From Bacteroidales bacterium (GTDB lineage: Bacteria > Bacteroidota > Bacteroidia > Bacteroidales > DTU049): DNA of 37,087 nt. A program made the position numbers and the translations under genes. Shown one piece after another: positions 10,401-16,933 of the stretch. Each line of letters opens with the position of its first letter. Positions within the stretch are counted from its first letter, which is position 1. The DNA lies in NCBI GenBank assembly GCA_016937255.1, contig JAFGWG010000010.1, positions 1 to 37,087 on the forward strand, given 5' to 3'. Below the pieces are notes generated by a model, which saw only the letters and a program-made list of their open reading frames with translations, searched no databases and was not told the DNA's origin.

Positions 10401-11951
10401 AGTTTCATATTAACTCAAGGAATTTTACCTGTGGCTACATTAAGCTATGCAGCTAATCATTTCTGTCAAGGCAGCTCAATGACTATCGATGTTATGGGAA
10501 GTGGAATAAGTTCATATATTTGGTATAGAAATTCACTTCTTTTGTCTGGTTATACAAGTAGCTCTCATGCTGTTTTTTCGGATGGCTTATACTTTGTTGA
10601 AGTTGAAAACACCGATGGTTGCAGTGCTGTAACAGATTCTGTAATAATGACTATGGATACTTTGCCCACAGCAAATCTTTCTGCATCTTCTCTTAGTTTT
10701 TGTTCGGGCTCTTCGGTAGTTCTTACAGCCGATGTGGTACCGGGAGCTAATTATGAATGGATTAAAGATGGAATTACAACGGGAGTTTCCGGGGCATCAA
10801 ATTCATACACAGCATCTATTGCAGGCGAATATTATGTTATGGTTTCCACCAATTGCAGCAATCAATCAAACAGCATTTTCATTACAGAAAGTACAGTACC
10901 GGGATCGGCAGGACCTATTAGCGGAACAGCATCTTTTTGCCCGGGAGAAGAGTTAAGTTTCTTTATTGCTGCGGTAAGCGGTGCCGACTATTATTGGTGG
11001 GAAATTACACCTAGCAATGCTGCAAGTATTATTAATGGACAAGGAACAAATACCGTAGCTATTGCCTCAATGAATACTAATTTCAACATTAGTGTTACTC
11101 CTCGAAATGATTGTGGCGACGGAAATGCTTCTTCAAAAACTGTTTCTGTTATTACCAACGGTTCCTGCGATTTTAATATTATGTTTGCCGGTACTCCGGG
11201 AAATGTTTGCCAAGGAAATAGTGTGATTTTTTACAACTATACAAATTCTTCATATTATCCGGGAAGTACACCCCAGTGGAATTTTGGCTCAGGAGCAAGT
11301 CCGGCAACCGCATCTGGAAATGGTCCGCATACCGTAACTTATTCCACTCAGGGTTTTAAAACCGTAACGCTAGATTATGTCGATAATTTTAGTGGTATGT
11401 CAATTGGTAGCGAAACCAAATACGATTATATATTTGTCAGCCCACCGGTAAATACATCTGCAATATCGGGTAACACTTTTGTGCAATGCGACGGGTCAAC
11501 AGAATACTATTATGTTGTCGAAACATCAGGCTCTATTTATACTTGGTCGGTTCCTGTAGGTGTTTCCATCATTAGCGGGCAGGGTACCCATGAGGTTTTG
11601 TTGCAATTCAATTCTGCTGCAGGACAAATTAGCGTTGAAGAGCTTTCTAATTCGGGTTGTACAGGCAATGAGGTTGTTCTTAATGTCTCTTGCAATACAG
11701 TAAGTATCAGTTCAAATGAGAATAATAGTTTACTTGTATTTCCAAACCCTGCAAATGAATATGTTATGGTCTCCGCAGATTTTATTATTGAAAAAATTGA
11801 GCTGTACAGTATGCAAAACAAATTGATCTTTAGCTCAGAGCCCATGACCAAAGAATATAAACTCACATTAAAAACACTACCGGCTGCTTCGTATCAACTG
11901 CGTATTATCTCAGAAAATGAAGTGAAAACGCTGTTGTTGATTAAGGAATAA
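4416..11951 (+). CDS. giant modular T9SS-secreted surface protein (LamG, CUB-like, Ig/PKD-like)
   Basis: This 2511-residue protein has a signal peptide at residues 1-20. A LamG/concanavalin-like domain covers about 24-225 (SGLILHYPLNGDALDQSGNGNHG to IDEVRFYDRVINQNEV), then an Ig-like spacer at 235-330, then a second LamG at about 341-545. Ig-like modules follow. Six Cys-containing CUB-like domains cover about 708-1427, arranged as three A-B pairs: A carries GDTLW..DG, B carries NGNNGGH. About eight Ig-like modules, each starting around FCxGxSV, fill about 1530-2160, then PKD-like modules to about 2425. The last 80 residues are a T9SS type A sorting domain (LVFPNPANEYVMV to SYQLRII). No enzymatic motif is seen. 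It is best read as a cell-surface or released glycan/protein-binding adhesin. It ends at a strong terminator shared with the convergent WD40 gene. Confidence 0.9.
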   Translation: MRRIFCFLFVLTFSFCALSQTVKPDSGLILHYPLNGDALDQSGNGNHGAVSTAGVYASPNKSKLTDSAMFFNGAYEQGNINMPLNIMNGRTEFSMSFWFNLASATSGMSLVGLDNVLETGFYTSPNRITVYHPTSGSINSVTLTQTTGVWQHLAITCSASEIKIYLNGSLAHSASGNYSLGSNTVTPNIGGNVVNQSNNSWFRGSIDEVRFYDRVINQNEVNLLSSALSLTYGISSISSTNLCAGDQFDVSYLIMGAGVYANNVFTLQLSDENGSFDNPYILASQAGTGSGSFLGASIPDFIETSNLYKIRVVSNMPMFEGTESTQSLNIFNPSESKSTLENGRILWYKFDSNTADSSGNGMDGTAIGGCSYVADRNGNLFSAIQFNGTNAYVDVPDAPWFDGNPFAASCWVKPLAYNYWSRIFDFSQGENDENIVWALSNATTGKQFVSFRLGSTEVTTLNGTVLPLNQWSHVAFSFDGSNLHLYINGSEIASTSASAPRYIQRTVNYIGRSAWASDSYANAVYDDFGLWNRALTENEIKTLYSSSLIYSNSPVCNGNVIHLEAPYITVASYAWSGPSFSATGRVQDIPSVSAANQGMYYVTINNGSCSYTDSLYVNVITPGSQSAASLTGLPNFTYTDAATNTLVGNPTGGVFAGPGISGSVFDPTAAGIGTHIIVYSYMNAGGCVSTASDTVFVGYGVNMQDTIITACKGGFFDSGGRSANYSDNESSTITFCSGGSERLQFYFKAMSIGIGDTLWAYDGPNTSSELIAMYIAYSGTDYLWSSSSCLTFRFKSNGSSTTSGWEAEYQCMTDPVIANEYTNVSGGFRTFCSGVLRDPGGSGNYTVPSYRTETYKSSDGNKLKFDFSFLTVNGNNGGHWVSFYDGPTTAYPKIGSYNEWAWPPSSIVETSQEYVTVVFDANNTSAGSRSGFEATISCTSSPDSVITMHDTTISICSAVIYDHAGPAANYAANRRDTMTLCSDSGNLLKFSFNHNETGFASGDTLWIFDGNDCSGELLGMYISSTRMDNVFSLSSCVTFVFHSDASSQSRGWQGFLSCVPVPAVVNYNISTGIRGACEGIIRDPGGTSNYSVPSSARQTYKSFNGNRIRLDVNSLSINGNNGGHWLHVYDGPSSSYPRIGSYNQWAWPSGSVIESTGEYLTLYFDATNTSAGSAAGFELDLACTTPVLPIFIMKDTTISVCDAVIYDNGGPAANYSDNLDDTMTICSALGQLLSLTFNHNVSQFSSGDTLWIFDGPTTSSPQLGMYISSSRIDNIVSSDTCLTLRFKSNSSGNSRGWQGYLSCITAPSGQVSYNMSSGERNVCAGKFYDPGGTGNYPDGVYTQTFTSYSGERLRFTRVSFNVNGNNGGHPFKVYDGPSTASPLIGTYTNFAFPPTVFQSTGSSLTFNFNSTNTSAGNTAGWEFDISCFTNDPIDVTWLNSPLCQGEYFDIPFILNDTVNAGNIFTAQLSNASGSFASPVNIGLLTDTLSGTIIAQIPLATPPGTGYRVRVVSSNPAMVGSISPNPIVIVETPVAANITAVGNTTFCQGSGSVSLSAPNQNGVNYAWKKDGISIGTNNPVLSATQAGVYTLEISNSCDTVLAVNSITLMEESPLAKPLIGNNGSLSFCLGDSVILFSDSVSGVTYHWYKNGVDLGIDTHFVLVFDAGNYAVQIENVCGLSPFSDTVQVSISGAVPLAQTIIAYGSTHFCPGDSVMLSVTYNSGNSYQWFADGTPVFSDTNEVYAKNVATYTVEESNLCGNSLSSNSIGITHKDEIQAVSITASGPLSFCNGSSVILSTDYISGQHYQWYKNGNLLSGDTSSILVSDSGFYTVSTWNECGLLASTDTLEVIILGDIPATPVISASGPVSFCSGDSVVLSSSIPSGNVWSNGETTQNITVLNSNFYYVFADGGNGCVSDTSNIIVVESYPVPTAAVNSSSPTLCPNDSFVVLTAGGGNTYEWFFNGLANGVSTQTLHADSIGTYMVIAENTYSCTDTASFILTQGILPVATLSYAANHFCQGSSMTIDVMGSGISSYIWYRNSLLLSGYTSSSHAVFSDGLYFVEVENTDGCSAVTDSVIMTMDTLPTANLSASSLSFCSGSSVVLTADVVPGANYEWIKDGITTGVSGASNSYTASIAGEYYVMVSTNCSNQSNSIFITESTVPGSAGPISGTASFCPGEELSFFIAAVSGADYYWWEITPSNAASIINGQGTNTVAIASMNTNFNISVTPRNDCGDGNASSKTVSVITNGSCDFNIMFAGTPGNVCQGNSVIFYNYTNSSYYPGSTPQWNFGSGASPATASGNGPHTVTYSTQGFKTVTLDYVDNFSGMSIGSETKYDYIFVSPPVNTSAISGNTFVQCDGSTEYYYVVETSGSIYTWSVPVGVSIISGQGTHEVLLQFNSAAGQISVEELSNSGCTGNEVVLNVSCNTVSISSNENNSLLVFPNPANEYVMVSADFIIEKIELYSMQNKLIFSSEPMTKEYKLTLKTLPAASYQLRIISENEVKTLLLIKE
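6539..8697 (+). repeat. three A-B pairs of CUB-like domains within the giant gene
   Basis: The B-domain motif NGNNGGH begins at codons 873, 1118 and 1363, giving an exact 245-residue period twice. The A-domain motif GDTLW has its Asp at codons 756, 1003 and 1248, periods 247 and 245. Between copies the DNA has diverged, so the triplication is old and kept in register at protein level. Confidence 0.85.
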
Positions 11952-11961
11952 TACTGGATTT

Positions 11962-11997
11962 AAAAAGAGGCTGTCTCAAAAGGATCAGCCTCTTTTT
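11962..11997. terminator. bidirectional hairpin terminator
   Basis: AAAAAGAGGCTG (11962-11973) and CAGCCTCTTTTT (11986-11997) form a 12-bp perfect stem with a 12-nt loop and flanking A and T runs. It lies between the convergent giant T9SS gene and the WD40 gene. Confidence 0.85.
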
Positions 11998-12074
11998 CTT
12001 CGTTTTCCCGACCGTTTTCCACATAATCACTACAATAAATGCCGATGGTATTTACTCTGGTATTATATTTTGGT

Positions 12075-13526
12075 TTAATACTGTCCAAATGAATTGAAGA
12101 ATCTCTTCTCCTCTGCTGTCTCACTGTCACCCGAATTCACAACAAGCAGATAATAATACATATTTCCGATAAAAGCAAACCTGTAATGATAGCGATAACC
12201 GCCTTTGGTTCCAATTACATCTTTTCCGGTTTCGCCACTCATAGAAACTGAAACTACCTGAGGATTAGTAAGTTTAGCCTTATAAGTGTCTACTTTATTA
12301 TTGATGGTTTCACTTCGTTTACTGCTACTAACATCGTATTTATACTCTGTGGCTCTAACCTGATAGGAATGACCTGAATGATTATTCAACGTAAAATCGT
12401 AATAGTTATAATACTGATCACCGCTGCTTTCTTCTTTTGGAGCAGTCGGAAATTCAAGTCTAATGTCTGCTTTTGAAGACGCAAGTTTATACCATTCGGA
12501 ATTAATTACAGCTTCACCGGTTTTATAAATTGCAGTTGTGGTTACCTCAAAAGCATCGCCGTATGTTCTCAGGGCAACGGCCAAAGATTGTCCGTTTGGA
12601 CTAAATTTCAGACCATTTATATCCGGGCCGTTTTTGTCAATGCTTTGTACCAGAGAACCCGTTTTTGTATCCCACATTTTGAAAACACAAGTGTGATCCA
12701 TGCCTGCACCAACAATATATTTTCCGTCAGGGCTAAAATCTAAAGTTAAAACATAGCTTTCAAGACCGCTAAGTGAGTGAACCAGATTGTCGCTACTTGT
12801 ATTCCATATAGATACTTCATCTTTGCTTCCTCCTGCAACATACTGCCCGTCAGGGCTATAGGCAACAGAGTTGATATCCAGATTATGAGGAATATACCTG
12901 AGCTTATTTCCGGTGGCGGCATCGTAGATTACTATGCCGGTTGATTCATTGGCAAATCCAGCTGCAACATATTTGCCATCAGGACTATATGTTAGGCACA
13001 TTGGCAGCGAGGTATTATTACCTTGTACAAATAATGTTCTGACTTTTGCTCTGGTATCTGCATTATAAATAGCAACACACTGTTTATTATTTGGTAAAGC
13101 TCCAACCACTGCGAACTCATTGTTTTGTGGATTAAAACAAACATCTTCAACTGAATAAAAATCTTTTATAGTTAGAACAACCTGAAGGTTTTTTGCATTG
13201 TGAATTCTAATGTTTTTATTTGAATACCCACCGGAAACTAATAGAGAACCATCGTTATTGAGTGAAATGTTATGGATATTTCCATTTTCTTCATCGGTGT
13301 AAGAAAACAATTGTGAGCCGTTATCACTATTAAAAGCAATAATCTGATATGCGCCGCCACAACTGTACAAAATACTTCCATCGGGACTAAATTCTACATC
13401 ATTCACAGTAGTTCTGTGACCCTTGCATTCTAAATAATTGTTAGAAAACTGTAGGTTTTGAGTCATTATAAATGGCGAAATACCCATTAAGATCAAAAAA
13501 GCAAAAACGTACTGGAGATTTTTCAT
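12075..13526 (-). CDS. exported WD40-repeat protein with extra C-terminal domain
   Basis: This is a 483-residue protein with an N-terminal hydrophobic export signal (residues 1-23). About seven WD40 blades cover residues 33-335. Blade motifs recur: VNDVEFSPDGSILYSCGG, CLTYSPDGKYVAAGF, SVAYSPDGQYVAGGSKDEVSIWN, TLDFSPDGKYIVGAG, GLKFSPNGQSLAVAL. WD40 propellers bind proteins. Residues about 345-483 are a separate domain (EWYKLASSKADIRLEFPTAP to EEKRFFNSFGQY). Its RFFNSF ending resembles a small exported family in this phylum, but I cannot name it. WD40 proteins are usually cytosolic, so export is worth noting. It is monocistronic and convergent with the giant gene. Partner unknown. Confidence 0.85.
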   Translation of the reverse strand: MKNLQYVFAFLILMGISPFIMTQNLQFSNNYLECKGHRTTVNDVEFSPDGSILYSCGGAYQIIAFNSDNGSQLFSYTDEENGNIHNISLNNDGSLLVSGGYSNKNIRIHNAKNLQVVLTIKDFYSVEDVCFNPQNNEFAVVGALPNNKQCVAIYNADTRAKVRTLFVQGNNTSLPMCLTYSPDGKYVAAGFANESTGIVIYDAATGNKLRYIPHNLDINSVAYSPDGQYVAGGSKDEVSIWNTSSDNLVHSLSGLESYVLTLDFSPDGKYIVGAGMDHTCVFKMWDTKTGSLVQSIDKNGPDINGLKFSPNGQSLAVALRTYGDAFEVTTTAIYKTGEAVINSEWYKLASSKADIRLEFPTAPKEESSGDQYYNYYDFTLNNHSGHSYQVRATEYKYDVSSSKRSETINNKVDTYKAKLTNPQVVSVSMSGETGKDVIGTKGGYRYHYRFAFIGNMYYYLLVVNSGDSETAEEKRFFNSFGQY

Positions 13527-13564
13527 GACAAATAATTTTTATGTAAAAGTATGAAATGATTTGC

Positions 13565-13572
13565 CAAAATTA
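13565..13572 (-). promoter_or_regulatory. -7 promoter box of the WD40 gene
   Basis: On the minus strand this reads TAATTTTG, an exact TAnnTTTG match, 39 nt before the ATG at 13526. The -33 element is not clear. Confidence 0.45.
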
Positions 13573-13670
13573 TGCCTAGGGGAATAATCTCACGGTTCAA
13601 TTTGATAAAATTTGTAAATCTTTACAAACTTTATTTATTAAAGAATACTGAAATATAGGATAAAAACAGG

Positions 13671-15512
13671 TTATTCTACCGTAACAGATTTAGCAAGATT
13701 TCGAGGTTGATCTACATTACAACCTCGCATAACAGCAATGTGATATGCCAGTAATTGAAGAGGAATGGTGGCTAAGATTGGCACCAAAAACTCTTCAGTT
13801 TCCGGAATTTCGATAACATAATCGCTGCTTTCTCTCACCATGGTATCGCCTTCGGTAACAATAGAAATAATCTTTCCTTTGCGAGCTTTCACTTCCTGAA
13901 TATTGCTAACAACTTTATCATATGTGCCGCGATTTGTAGCAATAACTACTACTGGCATTTCTTCGTCAATTAAAGCAATAGGACCATGTTTCATTTCTGC
14001 CGCAGGATAGCCTTCGGCATGAATATAGCTGATTTCTTTGAGTTTAAGAGCGCCCTCAAGAGCAACGGGATAATTATAACCACGTCCGAGATAAAGAAAA
14101 TTATGACTGTCTTTGAAATGCGCAGCAATTTCTAAAACCTTTTCTTCGGTTTTCTCGAGAATTTCTTTGATTTTATCAGGAATTCGACTTAACTCATTTA
14201 GATACTGAATGTATTTTGATTTATTTATGGTTCCTTTTTGATGACCAATCATTAAAGCCATCATTGTGAGAATGGTTACCTGAGCTGTAAATGCTTTAGT
14301 ACTTGCTACTCCAATTTCCGGTCCAGCATGAGTATAAGACCCAGCATCAGTAAATCGCGCAATTGTAGATCCTACGACATTACAAATGCCAAGAATGGTA
14401 GCACCTTTTGATTTAGCAAGTTGAAGAGCGGCAAGAGTATCAGCTGTTTCTCCGGATTGAGAAATTGCAATCACAATATCATTTTCACTAAGCACTGGAT
14501 TGCGATACCGGAACTCACTTGCATATTCTACTTCGCAATTTGTTCTGGAAAGATCTTCAAAAAGGTATTCTCCTACTAAACCAGCATGCCATGAAGTTCC
14601 ACAACCAATAATAATAATGCGATTAGCGCTAGCAAGTTTTTGTACATAATCAATGATTCCACCAAGAGAGATAATTCCATTTTTCAGGCTCATGCGACCA
14701 CGCATGCTGTCGTGTACAGAATTTGGTTGCTCATTAATTTCTTTGAGCATAAAATGTGGATACCCGCTTTTTTCAAGAGCGGTCAAATTGAGCTCCAGTT
14801 TTTGTATATAGGGGTTTTTATCCTTATTCTTAATGGTTTTAATTTTCAACTCTTTATTACGCTCAATAATGGCAATTTCCTCATCTTCGAGATAAACCAC
14901 TTTTTTGGTGTATTCTACTATTGGCGTTGCATCTGAGGCAATAAAAAACTCGTCTTCACCAATTCCGATAACCAAAGGACTACCTTTTTTGGCAGCAATT
15001 AGTAAATCTGGATGATCCTTTGAGATGATTACAATAGCATATGCGCCAATAACCTGGCTCAATGCTAATTGTACGGCTTCAACAAGATCAACTTTTTCAT
15101 TCACCATAATATCTTCAATTAGGTGAATAAGCACTTCAGTATCGGTTGTGCTTTGGAAAATATATCCGCGATTAATAAGCTCTTCTTTAAGCGTAGAGTA
15201 GTTCTCAATAATTCCATTATGAATAATCGCTAATTTTTCAGAAGGAGAGTAATGTGGATGTGCGTTGGTGATATTCGGCTCTCCGTGCGTAGCCCATCGA
15301 GTGTGAGCAATCCCGATATTACCTGTTAAATCTTCAGACTTAATGGCATCTTCAAGATCATTAACTTTTCCCTGACGCTTAAAAACACGTACATTCCCAT
15401 TGAGTAAAGCAACTCCAGCACTGTCGTACCCACGGTATTCAAGACGATGCAAACCGTTTATCAAAATCGGGTATGCCTGGCGCGGCCCAATGTATCCTAC
15501 AATTCCACACAT
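13671..15512 (-). CDS. glmS: glutamine--fructose-6-phosphate aminotransferase (isomerizing)
   Basis: GlmS makes glucosamine-6-phosphate from fructose-6-phosphate and glutamine, the first step to UDP-GlcNAc for peptidoglycan and lipopolysaccharide, in the cytosol. The 613-residue length is normal for the family. The N-terminal class II amidotransferase domain begins MCGIVGYIG, with Cys2 as nucleophile after Met removal, and contains HTRWATHGEP. Two SIS sugar-isomerase domains follow, with CGTSWHAG and SQSGETADT in the first and EGALKLKEISYIHAEGYPAAEMKHGP in the second. The conserved C-terminal tail PRNLAKSVTVE closes the sugar site. The gene starts 12 bp after the DUF4270 gene, so the two are probably co-transcribed. 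No ribozyme or riboswitch signature is seen in that short gap. Confidence 0.98.
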   Translation of the reverse strand: MCGIVGYIGPRQAYPILINGLHRLEYRGYDSAGVALLNGNVRVFKRQGKVNDLEDAIKSEDLTGNIGIAHTRWATHGEPNITNAHPHYSPSEKLAIIHNGIIENYSTLKEELINRGYIFQSTTDTEVLIHLIEDIMVNEKVDLVEAVQLALSQVIGAYAIVIISKDHPDLLIAAKKGSPLVIGIGEDEFFIASDATPIVEYTKKVVYLEDEEIAIIERNKELKIKTIKNKDKNPYIQKLELNLTALEKSGYPHFMLKEINEQPNSVHDSMRGRMSLKNGIISLGGIIDYVQKLASANRIIIIGCGTSWHAGLVGEYLFEDLSRTNCEVEYASEFRYRNPVLSENDIVIAISQSGETADTLAALQLAKSKGATILGICNVVGSTIARFTDAGSYTHAGPEIGVASTKAFTAQVTILTMMALMIGHQKGTINKSKYIQYLNELSRIPDKIKEILEKTEEKVLEIAAHFKDSHNFLYLGRGYNYPVALEGALKLKEISYIHAEGYPAAEMKHGPIALIDEEMPVVVIATNRGTYDKVVSNIQEVKARKGKIISIVTEGDTMVRESSDYVIEIPETEEFLVPILATIPLQLLAYHIAVMRGCNVDQPRNLAKSVTVE

Positions 15513-15524
15513 GTTAATATTGTT

Positions 15525-16847
15525 TTAGTTGACAATGGTATATGCAATATCAAGTTTCATATTAGATGAAAAATGGCCGGGACCATTTAACACGACACGA
15601 TTTCCCCGAACAGATGATCCACTAACCATCAAATTGAGCCCGTAATTTCCCTCATTACCTATGATAAGATCCTGAATATAACGGGTAAGGGTAAAAACAT
15701 AGGCTCCCAATTCTTCGTCGTAGGATCCTCCAAATGACGCTTCTGAATAAATCTGATCAGGTAAAAAATCCAAACCTCCTTCTTCATCTAATTTTGCTAA
15801 AGTCAATGTTACCGGTCTTTCATATACCGATTCTGTTAGGTCGCTCTGATCTACAGGAATGATAAGTTTTGCCCTGTTTATAACAATAGTACTCAGAAAA
15901 TCCATATTCTCTATATCTGGAAACTGAATAAATATTTTGCTGCCGGCCAAAGGTTGCAAATACAATTTGTCTTGACCCAAAATTGTGTCTCCATTGAGTT
16001 GCTGAACAAAATTACTTTCTGCTCCGCTGAATCCAAAATGATCAAAATATCCATATCGAGCGCAAGAAGAACTAATCTCAAACACATAGTCTAATGTATC
16101 GACATCGTTGCGATAGTAAATAGTTAGACATGATGTGCTTGCGAGCATATCAAAAGAGATAAGAGATCCGCCCGAAACATTGGTAGATGGTCTAATTGCA
16201 ATACCGTGAAAGAAGTCTTCAAAAGTAGTATTATCTGTCAACAGACCCATGCTTGCGGCAGTTACAAAGTCTTTTCCAAGATTTTTATCCAGGTTAATAC
16301 GAACTTGAGGCTTTTTAATATCATTACCAACAGGAACGCTGTCATTAGGAGCAGGAACAAAAGTTTTAGAACCCAATAACTGTCCTGTAGAAAACGGCAT
16401 ATTACTATAATATGCACTGTCTATATATAAAGGGTCAGCTAATTCATACACCGAAAGAGTTATTCTGTTGTTTGTTTTATTATTGACATAAACATCGTAA
16501 TATTCCATGCTTAAAACCACAGAATCAATAATAACATTATTTCCAAAATCAACATCCTCTTCAGAGAGTCTTATTTGTGTGCAAAAAGAAGCATAAACGG
16601 GGCCAAATACCGGATCATTGTAGTATCCAGCAAGATTTCGCGATGTTTCATCTGTTCGCACGCTATCTTCTCTATCGGAATATGCAATAATACCAATGGT
16701 ATCACAATGTTCAACTCCCAGTAAATCTGAAGGCGGTTGTATATCTAGACCTAGCTGCTCATCACTCTCACAAGAGATTACAAGAAAGCTGCTCAGAAAT
16801 AGTAATAGGCTGGTTTTAACGAGGTTTCCCAACAATAATTGCTTCAC
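15525..16847 (-). CDS. DUF4270-family lipoprotein
   Basis: This 440-residue lipoprotein has a signal peptide and a lipobox ending in Cys26 (LVISC), followed by ESDEQLGLDIQPPSD. The start LGLDIQP, the segment on a Cys-free beta-rich body, and repeated strand patterns match the Bacteroidota DUF4270 family, whose function is not established. The body is mostly predicted beta structure with no catalytic motif. It lies 12 bp upstream of glmS on the same strand, an arrangement I recall as recurrent in this phylum, which hints at a link to envelope or amino-sugar metabolism; that link is inference. The upstream sequence contains CAAATTAA (minus strand TTAATTTG), one mismatch from the -7 consensus. 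Confidence 0.85.
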   Translation of the reverse strand: MKQLLLGNLVKTSLLLFLSSFLVISCESDEQLGLDIQPPSDLLGVEHCDTIGIIAYSDREDSVRTDETSRNLAGYYNDPVFGPVYASFCTQIRLSEEDVDFGNNVIIDSVVLSMEYYDVYVNNKTNNRITLSVYELADPLYIDSAYYSNMPFSTGQLLGSKTFVPAPNDSVPVGNDIKKPQVRINLDKNLGKDFVTAASMGLLTDNTTFEDFFHGIAIRPSTNVSGGSLISFDMLASTSCLTIYYRNDVDTLDYVFEISSSCARYGYFDHFGFSGAESNFVQQLNGDTILGQDKLYLQPLAGSKIFIQFPDIENMDFLSTIVINRAKLIIPVDQSDLTESVYERPVTLTLAKLDEEGGLDFLPDQIYSEASFGGSYDEELGAYVFTLTRYIQDLIIGNEGNYGLNLMVSGSSVRGNRVVLNGPGHFSSNMKLDIAYTIVN

Positions 16848-16933
16848 GTTTCTTTATTTAAGTGTGTAAAAGTACCAAATTAACTGCAATTGCAGTAAAA
16901 AATTGTGTAATGGTAATTGATTCTGACGAACAG

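Noticed and set aside
6539-11160. CRISPR or tandem DNA repeat in the giant gene
   Set aside because: The periodicity is of protein domains; the DNA copies are diverged and there are no short identical repeats with spacers.
11962-11997. insertion-sequence end resembling GAGGCTGTCTCAAAA
   Set aside because: The motif resembles some IS ends, but here it is part of a complete 12-bp terminator stem and no transposase lies near.
15513-15524. glmS ribozyme or riboswitch
   Set aside because: Only 12 nt separate the DUF4270 gene and glmS, too short for the known glmS ribozyme, and no candidate structure is seen.
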